From the NCBI RefSeq assembly GCF_900129885.1, contig NZ_FQXE01000007.1, positions 1 to 64,000 of the forward strand: DNA of 64,000 bases. Direction: 5' to 3'. Under the pieces are notes generated by a model, which saw only the letters and a list, made by a program, of their open reading frames with translations, was not told where the DNA came from and did no database searches. This document shows positions 25,809 through 34,756 of this stretch, piece by piece; position 1 is the first letter of the stretch, and each line of letters starts with the position of its first letter. Source of the stretch: Pollutimonas bauzanensis (GTDB lineage Bacteria; Pseudomonadota; Gammaproteobacteria; Burkholderiales; Burkholderiaceae_B). The position numbers and the translations under genes were made by a program.

Positions 25809-26365
25809 CCAAGCATGCAAAGAAGATCGATCTGCCGGTCGAATTGATCCGGCGCTATCTCGAACCGGGCCCCATCGTGCTGGTTTCGTCGGCCTGGCGC
25901 GGCGAACGCAACATCATGACCATGGGCTGGCATACCGTCATGGAATTCAGCCCATCGCTGGTGGGCTGCGTGATCTCCAGCGGCAATCACAGCTTCGAGC
26001 TGATCCGGCGTAGCCGCGAGTGCGTGATCAACGTGCCGACCACGGCGCTGACCGACGAGGTCGTGGGCATAGGCAATACCTCAGGCGCTTCGGTCGACAA
26101 GTTCGAAAAATTCAAGCTGACCGCGGACCCCGCGCAAGCCGTGCAGGCGCCTTTGATCCGCGAATGCCACGCCAGCCTCGAATGCCGGCTGGCCGACGAC
26201 GCGCTGGTCGGACGCTACAACTTCTTTATCTTCGAAGTCGTGAAGGCGCACGTGAACGCGACGCCGAAATACCCCGAGACGCTGCATTACACCGGCGATG
26301 GCGTGTTCATGGTGTCGGGCAAAACCATCAGCCGCCGCGCGCAATTCACTCCGGACAAGCTGTAG
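25805..26365 (+). CDS. Flavin reductase-like FMN-binding protein
   Basis: A 186-residue split-barrel flavoprotein: PIVLVSSAWRGERNIMTMGWHT, SPSLVGCVISSGNHSFELI, ECVINVPTTAL and CHASLECRLAD match the flavin reductase-like domain family. Such proteins reduce FMN with NAD(P)H or act as flavoenzymes alone. It overlaps the LysR stop by 4 nt and is therefore probably cotranscribed with it. The partner oxygenase, if any, is not nearby. Confidence 0.82.
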   Translation: MTKHAKKIDLPVELIRRYLEPGPIVLVSSAWRGERNIMTMGWHTVMEFSPSLVGCVISSGNHSFELIRRSRECVINVPTTALTDEVVGIGNTSGASVDKFEKFKLTADPAQAVQAPLIRECHASLECRLADDALVGRYNFFIFEVVKAHVNATPKYPETLHYTGDGVFMVSGKTISRRAQFTPDKL

Positions 26366-26484
26366 GGGGAGAGGGCGTATAGCGGGCGAGGGCGCAGTCA
26401 TCATCACGCTGTCGGACATGACAGCCGGCCATATGGCGGGTAGCGCGGCGGCTGCGATATGTTGTAAGGAAAACTGTTTTTTTC

Positions 26485-26512
26485 TCGACAGTTGATTTCT
26501 GCTGCGTACAAT
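26485..26512 (+). promoter_or_regulatory. Candidate sigma-70 promoter for the TPS genes
   Basis: TCGACA (26485-26490) and TACAAT (26507-26512) with a 16-bp spacer lie ~90 bp before tpsB. An AACTGT/ACAGTT inverted repeat overlaps the -35 region. The gap 26366-26600 holds nothing else that I recognise. Confidence 0.45.
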
Positions 26513-26600
26513 CCCGACACAGCCGTAACGATGCAGTGAGATCACCGGCGAAGGCACAGGAAAAATTCATTCCGAATATCCCGTGCTCATAAAAGGCCCC

Positions 26601-28271
26601 ATGCTCCGACCCAAATTATCGTTGCTGGCTCTGGGACTGCTGCTGTCCTCCGGACAAAACGCCGCTGCCGTTGAATTTCCGAACGCAGGAAGCCAGATCC
26701 AGCAAATCCCGCCTGCCCCCACCCTAGAAAAAGCACCACCGCAAATCCGCATCCAGCAGAAAAACAAGGCTGAAGCCGGCGTCCCGGACGACATGAAAAT
26801 CCGCGTGGATGCCCTGCATCTTACCGGCGCGCATGTGTATACCGATGCCGAGCTGCTGGCGCTTACCGGCTTTGAACCGGGCCGTGAATTATCCCTGGCC
26901 GACCTGCGCGGCATGGCCGCGAAAATCACCGATCACTACCACAAGGACGGCTACTTCCTGGCCCAAGCCTATCTGCCCGCGCAGGACATCAAGAATGGCG
27001 CGGTGACGATTGCGGTGCTGGAAGGCCAGTTCGGAAATATCCAACTGCGCAACAACACCAACTTATCGGACAGCCTCATCAACAGCCGGCTCCGCGGCAT
27101 CGATAGCGCGGATACCATCAACATCGAGCCGCTGGAGAACCGTCTCCTGCTGCTTTCAGACATTCCGGGCGTGAACGTGAGCTCCACCTTGACGCCGGGC
27201 GCGACACTGGGGGCGTCTGACCTCATTGTCGACGTGGACCCGGGACGGCGCGTCACGGGCAGCGTCGATGCCGACAACGCAGGCAACCGCTACACCGGCG
27301 AGTACCGGGCCGGGGGAACCGTCAATTTCAACAACCTGCTGGGGCGCGGCGATGTGGCTACGCTGCGGGGGGTGACTTCGGGGCGCGGCTTGAACTATGG
27401 CCGGGCGTCTTACCAGATGCCGTTTGGCAAGGCGACGCTGGGGGTCGCCTATAGCCGGCTGGGCTACAGGCTGGGCAAAGAGTTCGATGGCCTGGACGCC
27501 CACGGTACCGCGGACATTGCGAGCGTCTATGGCAGCTACCCCTTGATCCGTTCGCGCAACACCAATCTGTCGGTGCAGCTTGGATATGACCACAAGCGTC
27601 TCCGGGACAGGGCGGAGCAGTTTGTCAGCAACAGGAAAGCCGACGCGGTCAGCTTGAGCCTGCTGGGCGATCATCGTGACAATTTCGGCGGGGGCGGACT
27701 GAGCGCCTTTTCGCTTACGGGCACCACGGGCAGGATCAATATTCAAACACCCGAGGTGAGGGCATACGACGGGATCACGGCGCATAGCAACGGCCATTAC
27801 AACAAGCTCGGCTTCAGCGCCATGCGCTTGCAGAATTTGACGCGATCAGTGTCCTTGTATGCGGGGATCAATGGGCAGTTCGCTTCGAAGAACCTGGACA
27901 GCTCCGAAAAAATGAGCCTGGGTGGAATAAACGGTGTGCGGGCCTACCCCGAAGGCGAGGCCTGGGGCGACGAAGGTTATGTCATCAATGTCGAGGCGCG
28001 CTGGCTTTTGCCGCAGTTTGCCGCGAACCAGCTGGGCCAGGTGCAACTGATTGCCTTCGCCGACACCGGCACCACCACCGCCCACAAGAACCCCTGGTTT
28101 CCCGGGCCGAACCGCAGAACCCTGAGCGGCGCAGGCGTGGGCGTCAATTGGATGGACTACAACAATTTCGCGGTCAAGGTTTCGTACGCGCGCAAGCTGG
28201 GCAATGCCGAGACCTTGTCGGCTCCGGATAAGAACGGACGTTTCTGGGTCCAGCTTGTCAAGTACTTCTGA
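26601..28271 (+). CDS. TpsB outer-membrane transporter (ShlB/FhaC/HecB family)
   Basis: A 556-residue Omp85-superfamily transporter of two-partner secretion. A signal peptide is followed by a Pro-rich linker, POTRA domains (~60-200: IRVDALHLTGAHVYTDAELLAL, ITDHYHKDGYFLAQAYLPAQ, ITIAVLEGQF-like strand) and a C-terminal beta-barrel with the conserved GGINGVRAYPEGEAWGDEGY (loop-6 region) and a final VQLVKYF strand ending in Phe. The ATG at 26601 follows AAAAGG. The TpsA gene lies 39 bp downstream and is the expected substrate. Confidence 0.92.
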   Translation: MLRPKLSLLALGLLLSSGQNAAAVEFPNAGSQIQQIPPAPTLEKAPPQIRIQQKNKAEAGVPDDMKIRVDALHLTGAHVYTDAELLALTGFEPGRELSLADLRGMAAKITDHYHKDGYFLAQAYLPAQDIKNGAVTIAVLEGQFGNIQLRNNTNLSDSLINSRLRGIDSADTINIEPLENRLLLLSDIPGVNVSSTLTPGATLGASDLIVDVDPGRRVTGSVDADNAGNRYTGEYRAGGTVNFNNLLGRGDVATLRGVTSGRGLNYGRASYQMPFGKATLGVAYSRLGYRLGKEFDGLDAHGTADIASVYGSYPLIRSRNTNLSVQLGYDHKRLRDRAEQFVSNRKADAVSLSLLGDHRDNFGGGGLSAFSLTGTTGRINIQTPEVRAYDGITAHSNGHYNKLGFSAMRLQNLTRSVSLYAGINGQFASKNLDSSEKMSLGGINGVRAYPEGEAWGDEGYVINVEARWLLPQFAANQLGQVQLIAFADTGTTTAHKNPWFPGPNRRTLSGAGVGVNWMDYNNFAVKVSYARKLGNAETLSAPDKNGRFWVQLVKYF

Positions 28272-28310
28272 AATCACTATCTGGCAGCAACTCACTTGAG
28301 CGCAAGCATA

Positions 28311-30548
28311 ATGGCACACCCGCAGGTTTCAATCTCGAAAACGCTTACCCTGTTTGCAGCGCTGGCCTTCGGTTCCGCGGCCTGGGCCCTGCCCACGGGC
28401 GGCGTGGTCGTCGAAGGCGGCGCTGGATACGCGAACGATGCGGCCAACGCGATGACCGTCACCCAGTCGACCGCCAAGGCAATAATCAACTGGCAGGGCT
28501 TCAGCATAGGGCCGGGGGAAACGGTTCGTTTTCAGCAGCCTGACGCCAGTTCGGTAACGCTCAACCGCGTAACGGGCTCCGACCCGTCCGCCATCATGGG
28601 CAATCTTACGGCCAACGGGAAAGTATTCCTGGTCAATCCCAACGGCATTCTTTTTGGACAAAATGCCTCGGTCAATGTGGGCGGCCTGGCCGCCTCCACG
28701 CTCGGGATCGCGAACGCCGACTTCATGGCGGGCAACTACCAGTTGTCGGGCGCCAGCCATGGTTCCGTTGTCAACCATGGAACGATCAGCGTCAGCGATG
28801 GCGGCTATGTCGCCTTGCTGGGCGCGACCGTGAGCAACCATGGCACCATAGTGGCCAGGCTGGGCACCATCGCCTTGGCAGCCGGCAACGCGGTCACGCT
28901 CGATGTCGCGGGCGACAAGTTGCTGAATGTCGCCGTCACCCAGGGCGCCGTCGACGCGCTGGCGGAGAACGGCGGGCTGATCCGGGCCGACGGCGGGCGC
29001 GTGCTGATGACGACGCAAGCAGCCGGCAGCCTGCTGTCCAATGCGGTCAACAACACTGGCGTGATCCAGGCGCAAACCATAGAGAACGTCGGAGGCACGA
29101 TCAAGCTGCTGGGCGGCATGCAAAACGGCGCAGTGAACGCGGCCGGCATACTGGACGCCAGCGCGCCCGGCGGGGGCAATGGCGGCTTCATCGAAACGTC
29201 CGCCGCGCATGTCAACATCGCGGATGGCATTCGCGTCACTACCGCCGCGCCCACCGGGCTGACGGGGACCTGGCTGATCGACCCCCAGGATTTCATCATC
29301 GGCAGCGGCGGCAATATCTCCGGTTCGACGCTAAGCGGCCAACTGGTCGCCAACAATGTCATCATCGATACGGCGACCGGACCCGGCGCGGCGCTGGCGG
29401 GCAATGGCGATATCTACGTCAATGAGGCGATCGTATGGACGGCGAGCGGGAGTCCGACGACCCTGACATTGAATGCCGTCGGCGATGTGCACATCAATGC
29501 GGCGATTTCCGCCACCGATGGCAACCTTTCAGTATGCTGCGGGCGCGATATCAATGTGGCCGCAGATATTACGACGGTCGGGGGCAGCGTCTTGTTGAGC
29601 GCCGGACGCGACGTCAACATGAATGCCACCACGACGACGACGAATGGAAACATCATGATGTGCGCGGCCAACGATGTGAACGTGAATGGAACAATCACGC
29701 TGACCAACGGCACGCTGGACGCTGCGCGCAGCCTGGGCCTGCCTGAAGGCCTGGTGCTCAGCGCCGGTTATGGCGGCACCGGCCCAGGGCCTACTGGCGG
29801 CACCGTGGTCTTTGGGCTGGCCGCGCCCCCTGCCACGGTCACAGACGCTTCGGTCTCGATCAACTACAACCCCGTTTCATACGCGGCGCCCACGGATTAT
29901 TCGGGCCGCTTCACGCTGACACGCGCGATCTTGACTCAGCGCATGCTGGTGTTCGCCGATGGCGGCGACAAAGTCTTTGACGGCACGACAGGCACGGCGC
30001 TTTCCTCCTTGAAGGGCAATCCCGCCGGTGTGGAACTGGTCGCGGGCGCCGGCAGCTCCGCCAATTTCGATACGGCGGACCCGGGAACCGGCAAGACGAT
30101 CATTTACAGCGGCTACAGCCTGGCTGGCGCCAACGCCGGCGATTATGTCTTGGCGATCAATTGCTGCGGGCCCGTCTTTGCGAGAACAACGGGAAGCATT
30201 ATCGCGGCGCTAGCACCGCCCCCGGTGGGCGTGCCCGGTCCTGTCCCGGTCGTGCCTGCGCCCGTTGTCCCGGGCCTGGTATTGCCGAACGGCCAAGTGG
30301 TTCCCGGGGCGCTGGCGCCCGACGGAACGCCGCTAGCGTCCTTTCCATTATGGCCGATAATCCAGCCGGTGCCGCCGGCCAGCGTTCCACCCGGTCCTGT
30401 ACCTTCCTGGATGGGGCCGCCCATGGTGGCGCTGCTGGTCGCGCCTCCGGCCAGCCCGCCGTCCATGATACTGGTGCAGGAGCAGCCGGCTGCGCCGCCG
30501 CCTCCGTATGTCGCTCCTGTTTTCCGCCCCAAGCATGAGCGCAACTAA
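28311..30548 (+). CDS. TpsA two-partner-secretion exoprotein, short, YDG-containing
   Basis: A 745-residue exoprotein. After a signal peptide (LTLFAALAFGSAAWALP), residues ~20-280 form the TPS haemagglutination-activity domain, with INWQGFSIGPGETVRFQQP and the hallmark NPNGILFGQNASVNVGGLAAST. Next come beta-helix-like repeats with GRDINVAAD, GRDVNMNAT and NDVNVNGT steps, one YDG-type motif (GGDKVFDGTTGTAL) and a Pro-rich tail. It has Cys pairs (VCCGRD, MMCAAND, NCCGP), unusual for this class. It is short compared with adhesins of 2000+ residues. The start may be the TTG at 28296. It overlaps the L,D-transpeptidase-like gene by 14 nt. Confidence 0.88.
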   Translation: MAHPQVSISKTLTLFAALAFGSAAWALPTGGVVVEGGAGYANDAANAMTVTQSTAKAIINWQGFSIGPGETVRFQQPDASSVTLNRVTGSDPSAIMGNLTANGKVFLVNPNGILFGQNASVNVGGLAASTLGIANADFMAGNYQLSGASHGSVVNHGTISVSDGGYVALLGATVSNHGTIVARLGTIALAAGNAVTLDVAGDKLLNVAVTQGAVDALAENGGLIRADGGRVLMTTQAAGSLLSNAVNNTGVIQAQTIENVGGTIKLLGGMQNGAVNAAGILDASAPGGGNGGFIETSAAHVNIADGIRVTTAAPTGLTGTWLIDPQDFIIGSGGNISGSTLSGQLVANNVIIDTATGPGAALAGNGDIYVNEAIVWTASGSPTTLTLNAVGDVHINAAISATDGNLSVCCGRDINVAADITTVGGSVLLSAGRDVNMNATTTTTNGNIMMCAANDVNVNGTITLTNGTLDAARSLGLPEGLVLSAGYGGTGPGPTGGTVVFGLAAPPATVTDASVSINYNPVSYAAPTDYSGRFTLTRAILTQRMLVFADGGDKVFDGTTGTALSSLKGNPAGVELVAGAGSSANFDTADPGTGKTIIYSGYSLAGANAGDYVLAINCCGPVFARTTGSIIAALAPPPVGVPGPVPVVPAPVVPGLVLPNGQVVPGALAPDGTPLASFPLWPIIQPVPPASVPPGPVPSWMGPPMVALLVAPPASPPSMILVQEQPAAPPPPYVAPVFRPKHERN

Positions 30549-31317
30549 GCGTTCGCGCCCGGGCCTGGCGGCAATCACGCCAGGCCTGGGCCTGGCCCTT
30601 GCCTGTTTCTTCCTTCATCCCATGGCGGCCGCTCAAGACAGCCGGCAAGACCCGGCCCGGGCCCGTCCGGCCCTCGCCCGGGAAGAGGCGCGGAAACCGG
30701 CTGTGGAAGGAATCATGCCCCCGCCCGCCCGCAAGGCCGGGCGGGCGGATTTCCTGGAAGAGCGGCCGTCGCCGGACAGCCGCTACATAGCGGACTGGGT
30801 CGTCGACTCGGGCGATAACCAGGGCATGCCGTTCATCATTATCGACAAGGTGCGCGCGATGGCCTTTCTGTTCGGCGCCGAAGGACAACTGCGCGGCGCC
30901 GCGCCCGTACTGCTTGGCGCGGCGCTGGGCGACGATTCCGCGGTCAATATCGGGACGCGCAAATTGGCGGACGTCCGCCCGGATGAGCGCACGACGCCCG
31001 CGGGCCGATTCGTGGCCTCGCTGGCCAGGAACCTGCATGGCAAGGAGATACTCTGGGTCGACTACGAGGCAGGCATCGCCTTGCATCGCGTCGCGACATC
31101 CAATGCCAAGGACCGGCGCCCGCAGCGCCTGGCCACTGCAACACCGCTGGACAACCGCATTTCGTATGGCTGCATCAATGTCCCCGTTACCTTCTACGAG
31201 AACGTGGTAAGCCCCGCGTTCACCGGCACTAACGGTATCGTCTATGTCCTGCCCGAAAGCCGATCCGTCCGCAAGGCGTTCGGGTCCTATGACGTCCAGG
31301 CCCGCCGCGAAGGGTGA
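30535..31317 (+). CDS. L,D-transpeptidase-like (YkuD-related) exported protein
   Basis: A 260-residue protein with a signal peptide (AAITPGLGLALACFFLHPMAAA) and a C-terminal domain whose ISYGCINVPVTFYENVV segment carries the YkuD-type catalytic Cys context (SxGCINV). TTPAGRF and ALHRV occur at positions typical of the fold. Such enzymes form 3-3 peptidoglycan cross-links or attach proteins to the wall in the periplasm. The ATG at 30535 lies inside the end of tpsA, so the two are translationally coupled; a start at 30508 is also open. The link to TPS secretion is inferred. Confidence 0.78.
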   Translation: MSATKRSRPGLAAITPGLGLALACFFLHPMAAAQDSRQDPARARPALAREEARKPAVEGIMPPPARKAGRADFLEERPSPDSRYIADWVVDSGDNQGMPFIIIDKVRAMAFLFGAEGQLRGAAPVLLGAALGDDSAVNIGTRKLADVRPDERTTPAGRFVASLARNLHGKEILWVDYEAGIALHRVATSNAKDRRPQRLATATPLDNRISYGCINVPVTFYENVVSPAFTGTNGIVYVLPESRSVRKAFGSYDVQARREG

Positions 31318-31361
31318 AATAATGCCGCGGCTGCTCCATGAGTTTCGCGCCGCGGCCGGCG

Positions 31362-31937
31362 TTACTGGCCTGGCGCGCGCATCGGCTTCAAGGCCTGCGC
31401 CCATTTATAGAGTTCATCGAGCATCGCCTGCGCGGAATTGTCGATAAGCTCGTTCGACTTGAAATTCCTGTTTTCATCGAGCAGCGTGGCCACCATAGGC
31501 ACGGCGACCCCTTCGACCATGGGCATCATCTTCAGCGTGGTGACCAGCTGCTTTTCCAGCTGGACCGCGCGCATGCCGCCGGAAACGCCGCCGTAGCTGA
31601 CGAAGCCGCAGGGCTTGTAATTCCATTCGTTGTAGAGGTAATTGAGCGAATTGCCGAAGGCGGGCGGCGGGCAGTAATTGTATTCCGGCGTCACGAACAC
31701 ATAGGCGTCCGCGCTGGACACGCTGGCGCTCCACTTCTTGGTATGTTCGTTCTCGTACTTTTGCAGCCGCGGGTGCAGCGGCTCATCATACAGCGGCAGG
31801 TTGAAGTCGGCCAGGTCGATCAGGGTCGTGTCGAACCCCGCATGCCGGGCCGCGACCTCGTTGAACCAGCGGGCCACCGAGGGCCCGACCCGCCCGGGGC
31901 GGGTACTGCAGATAATGACCTGAAGCTTGAGCGGCAT
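31362..31937 (-). CDS. NAD(P)H-dependent FMN reductase family protein
   Basis: A 191-residue flavodoxin-fold reductase: VIICSTRPGRVGPSVARWF (phosphate loop), YDEPLHPRL, FVTPEYNYCPPPAFGNSLNYLYNEW (flavin contact) and a GVSGGMRAVQLEK segment. It matches the NADPH-dependent FMN reductase family, which supplies reduced flavin or reduces quinones. It is convergent with the transpeptidase-like gene and has no obvious operon partner. Confidence 0.85.
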   Translation of the reverse strand: MPLKLQVIICSTRPGRVGPSVARWFNEVAARHAGFDTTLIDLADFNLPLYDEPLHPRLQKYENEHTKKWSASVSSADAYVFVTPEYNYCPPPAFGNSLNYLYNEWNYKPCGFVSYGGVSGGMRAVQLEKQLVTTLKMMPMVEGVAVPMVATLLDENRNFKSNELIDNSAQAMLDELYKWAQALKPMRAPGQ

Positions 31938-32289
31938 ATTGAGTTCTCCATTGAATTGAGTGCTGCGGCCAGGCGAAATGCTTTCATCGCGAATTGCAGT
32001 GTAAAACCAGGCAGGCCATTAATCCACTGATTATCCCCTTAGCGTCCGAGCGATAGCTGACGGCTTGCACCAAGCCGGGGCCGGCTTTTCCGGGAAATCA
32101 GGATTCCGCGGCGGCAAACCTGACCGCAACCCTCGCAAGGCTGCGTGCCTATGCCGCAACCGGTTACAGATCGGGCAATTCGTGCGGAGCGTGGCTTCCT
32201 TACGGTGCTCGTTGGTTGCAGCGAAGGGCATGCAGCCACTTCCAATATGTCAGAAACTGATGTATCCTTTCTTACTATTAAGGCACCCT
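31938..32289. other. Intergenic region before abiEi
   Basis: No gene is supported. Open minus-strand frames here lack any family match. The last 40 bp should hold the promoter of the AbiE antitoxin gene; no confident -35/-10 pair is assigned. GC content falls towards the abiE start. Confidence 0.5.
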
Positions 32290-32886
32290 ATGAATACGTT
32301 ACCTGAAACCATCCTGCAGCAAGCACAATCCCTCCCCGAAGGAGGTATCCTGTCGCCCAAGGAGTTTCTGCATCTTGGTGGTCGTGCTGCCATTGATCAG
32401 GCGTTGTCCCGTCTGACCAAGACGGGAAAGCTGCTTCGCGTGGCGCGTGGCGCCTATGTCGCCCCGGTGCCCAGCCGGTTCGGTCCGCGCGCCCCGGCCC
32501 CCGAGAAAGTAGTCCAGGCGCTGGCCGAGCAGAGTGGCGAAATTGTCGTACCGCACGGTGCCAGCGCTGCCAACACTCTAGGGCTGACGCAACAGGTTCC
32601 CATTCGCGAGGTGTATCTCACGTCAGGTCGGACACGAAAACTGACGCTTGGCCGCTCGGAAGTCCTGGTCAAGCATGCTCCTCGCTGGATGCTGGCTCTG
32701 GGGACGCGGCAAGCAGGCGCGGCAGTGCGCGCCCTGGCATGGATGGGACCAACGCATGCCAGTGAGTCCCTGGCTTCATTACGCCACACACTTTCAAGCA
32801 CTGAGTGGCATACCTTGATCGCTGCACGCGCAATCCTACCGGGCTGGATGGCCCAGGCCATCGGCGCCGAGGCAATTCGTGGCTGA
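32290..32886 (+). CDS. abiEi: AbiEi-type antitoxin
   Basis: A 198-residue type IV antitoxin. The N-terminal winged helix (GGILSPKEFLHLGGRAAIDQALSRLTKTGKLLRVARGAYV) matches AbiEi/DUF6088 proteins, followed by the AEQSGEIVVPHGASAANTLGLTQQVP block and a C-terminal domain. AbiEi represses the abiE operon and counters the AbiEii nucleotidyltransferase. Its stop overlaps the next gene's GTG by 8 nt, the usual abiE arrangement. The antitoxin is intact whereas the toxin is broken. Confidence 0.82.
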   Translation: MNTLPETILQQAQSLPEGGILSPKEFLHLGGRAAIDQALSRLTKTGKLLRVARGAYVAPVPSRFGPRAPAPEKVVQALAEQSGEIVVPHGASAANTLGLTQQVPIREVYLTSGRTRKLTLGRSEVLVKHAPRWMLALGTRQAGAAVRALAWMGPTHASESLASLRHTLSSTEWHTLIAARAILPGWMAQAIGAEAIRG

Positions 32887-33605
32887 GTCCTTCTTTGAGC
32901 TCGGCCATGAAGACCAACATGAAGCGCTGGAATACGCCCGCGCCCAATCAGGCCGCCCGGCCCACCTTCTGGAAAAAGATATCTGGTGGTCTGGGCGCTG
33001 CGCGCGCTCTTCAACTCGCCATTATCAAACTGGCGCAGGGCACCGGTTATGTGGCGCCAGTCGTAACACTGGAGTTCGGCGGCCGTGCCACAGGCGAACC
33101 TCACCAAGTGCTTCAAGTCGCCTGCGACATCGCAGAATACCTGCCTGACGTATGCTTCCCGACCGCCTCGCCACTGGTGATGAGCGTCGCCCGGACCTTC
33201 TGGGAAAAGGCGACGGCAGCGCATGTCTTCTGTGCACAGGGACGGATTCGTAGCGAACGCTATGCGCGCCACTGGCACGATCTGGCTGCGATTGCGCGCA
33301 GTCCACATTTCAGAGTTGCCATTTCAGATCGCGATGTGGCCACAGCGGTCGCACGTCATAAGTCCTGCTTCTTCATCGAGAAAGATGCACAAGGGCGTGT
33401 GATTGACTATCACGCTGCAACTGCCGGCGGTTTAAAGGTTGTGCCCCAAGGCGAAGCAAAAAAAGCTTTGGCGAGGGACTATAAAGCTATGCTTGCCGAC
33501 GAAATAATGATCAGAAATGCCTTACCTTTCGACGAGCTACTGAGAGAATGCGCCGGATTCGAGGTCAAGGTGAATGAGGCCATCACGACCGCTTCTTGTC
33601 GTTGA
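32879..33605 (+). pseudogene. AbiEii nucleotidyltransferase toxin, frameshifted and internally deleted
   Basis: The N-terminus (HEDQHEALEYARAQSGRPAHLLEKDIW) is intact in one frame. A missing G in TGGGTGG near 32984-32989 shifts it, so VVWALRALFNSPL reads in a second frame, which then stops. The C-terminal half (TGYVAPVVTLEFGGRATGEPH to the end) resumes in a third frame at 33042. The central segment with the KGGTSLSK nucleotidyltransferase motif is absent, an internal deletion near 33020-33041. No active toxin can be made. The comparison with the intact family is from memory of AbiEii sequences. Confidence 0.82.
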
Positions 33606-33724
33606 TAAATCGGCTGAAGGGCGGCAAGAAGGTGTGCCAGATTCCAAGCCACAACCGGCTCCGGCGCTTGATCGCACGAAAATCAATCGAAAAAATTATT
33701 GCGAGCGATTCGGGCGTAAGAGGA

Positions 33725-34693
33725 TCATGATGCTTCCCCATTACGGACAAGCCAGCGAGCGGGCAATTTCGTGATAGCGAAACAAGCTAGCAGTATTCCC
33801 GAATAAATGATTAATTCGCGCGAAATGGCATGGCTTTCGTACCAAGCGCCGATGATGATGGCGATTACCGGGAAGATGATGAACACGAACGAGAGGACAA
33901 TAGGACGCAGTCGCTTCAGGAGTACAAAGTAAACAATGAATCCACCTACCGAGGCGACTATCCCCAGATAAACAAGCGCGCCCCAAGACCTGACGCTGAT
34001 CTCCGAGAAGTCCGGACGCTCGATGATAAATCCGGTGAGCGTCAGCAGGACGCCGGCGATGCCGATCGGCAGCGTGTTGTAGGTGATGACACTGATGTCA
34101 GCGCCGTCTTTCTTTGTCAGCACATAGGCCAATCCGTGCATGATGGCGGCGGCAAGAATGGCGGCAACGCCGAATATCCCGGCGTAGTCCAGATGCAGGC
34201 CTTGCGACACAATGATCATGTAGAGCGCAAAAAAGCCGATCCCGATGCCGAACACCTGGAATAGGGCGATGCGTTCCTTCAGAAGGACAGCCGAAAAGAT
34301 CAGTATGAACACAGGCATGGCGCTAAATAGCAGCGCAGTCAAACCCGATGAAACGAACATCTCTCCATGGTTGAGCAGATAGTAGGGAATCGTGAAGTAG
34401 CCCAGGGTCACGAAGGCGAAAAATCCCCGCTTGCCTTTAGGAAAATAGAGAGGCTCTCGGCAGACCAGCGTCAGAGCCAGGAACAATGGAAACGCAATGA
34501 GAAAGCGCAGGCCAGCCGCCGTGAGGGGCGGAACGGTTTCGACGGCGATCTTGATGCCCAGCCATGTCGTGCCCCAGCTCAGACATACGATGGCAAAAAG
34601 CACGCAAGTAACCGCGATGGCGGCCCAGGAGCGATGCGCGCTTTCCAAGGCAGAGGGTGCAAGAGACGTTGACATAGATGCCGTGCTTCCCAT
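33725..34693 (-). CDS. EamA-family (DMT) transporter
   Basis: A 322-residue, ten-helix drug/metabolite transporter: a first EamA repeat from LSWGTTWLGIKIAVETVPPLTAAGLRFL, and a second from GVAAILAAAIMHGLAYVLTKK to PVIAIIIGAWYESHAIS. Members export amino acids or metabolites. It is divergent from a MocR-type regulator (63 bp between starts), an arrangement in which the regulator often controls the exporter. The start may be 34675. The substrate is not known. Confidence 0.85.
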   Translation of the reverse strand: MGSTASMSTSLAPSALESAHRSWAAIAVTCVLFAIVCLSWGTTWLGIKIAVETVPPLTAAGLRFLIAFPLFLALTLVCREPLYFPKGKRGFFAFVTLGYFTIPYYLLNHGEMFVSSGLTALLFSAMPVFILIFSAVLLKERIALFQVFGIGIGFFALYMIIVSQGLHLDYAGIFGVAAILAAAIMHGLAYVLTKKDGADISVITYNTLPIGIAGVLLTLTGFIIERPDFSEISVRSWGALVYLGIVASVGGFIVYFVLLKRLRPIVLSFVFIIFPVIAIIIGAWYESHAISRELIIYSGILLACFAITKLPARWLVRNGEAS

Positions 34694-34756
34694 AAAGTGA
34701 CAAATTGACTTCTTTTATAGCAGTCATTCAAGCGGTATTTTGAATTTGTTCTGATC

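Noticed and set aside
32031-32245. Minus-strand frames before abiEi
   Set aside because: Two overlapping frames without family match or start signals; this is more likely promoter region.
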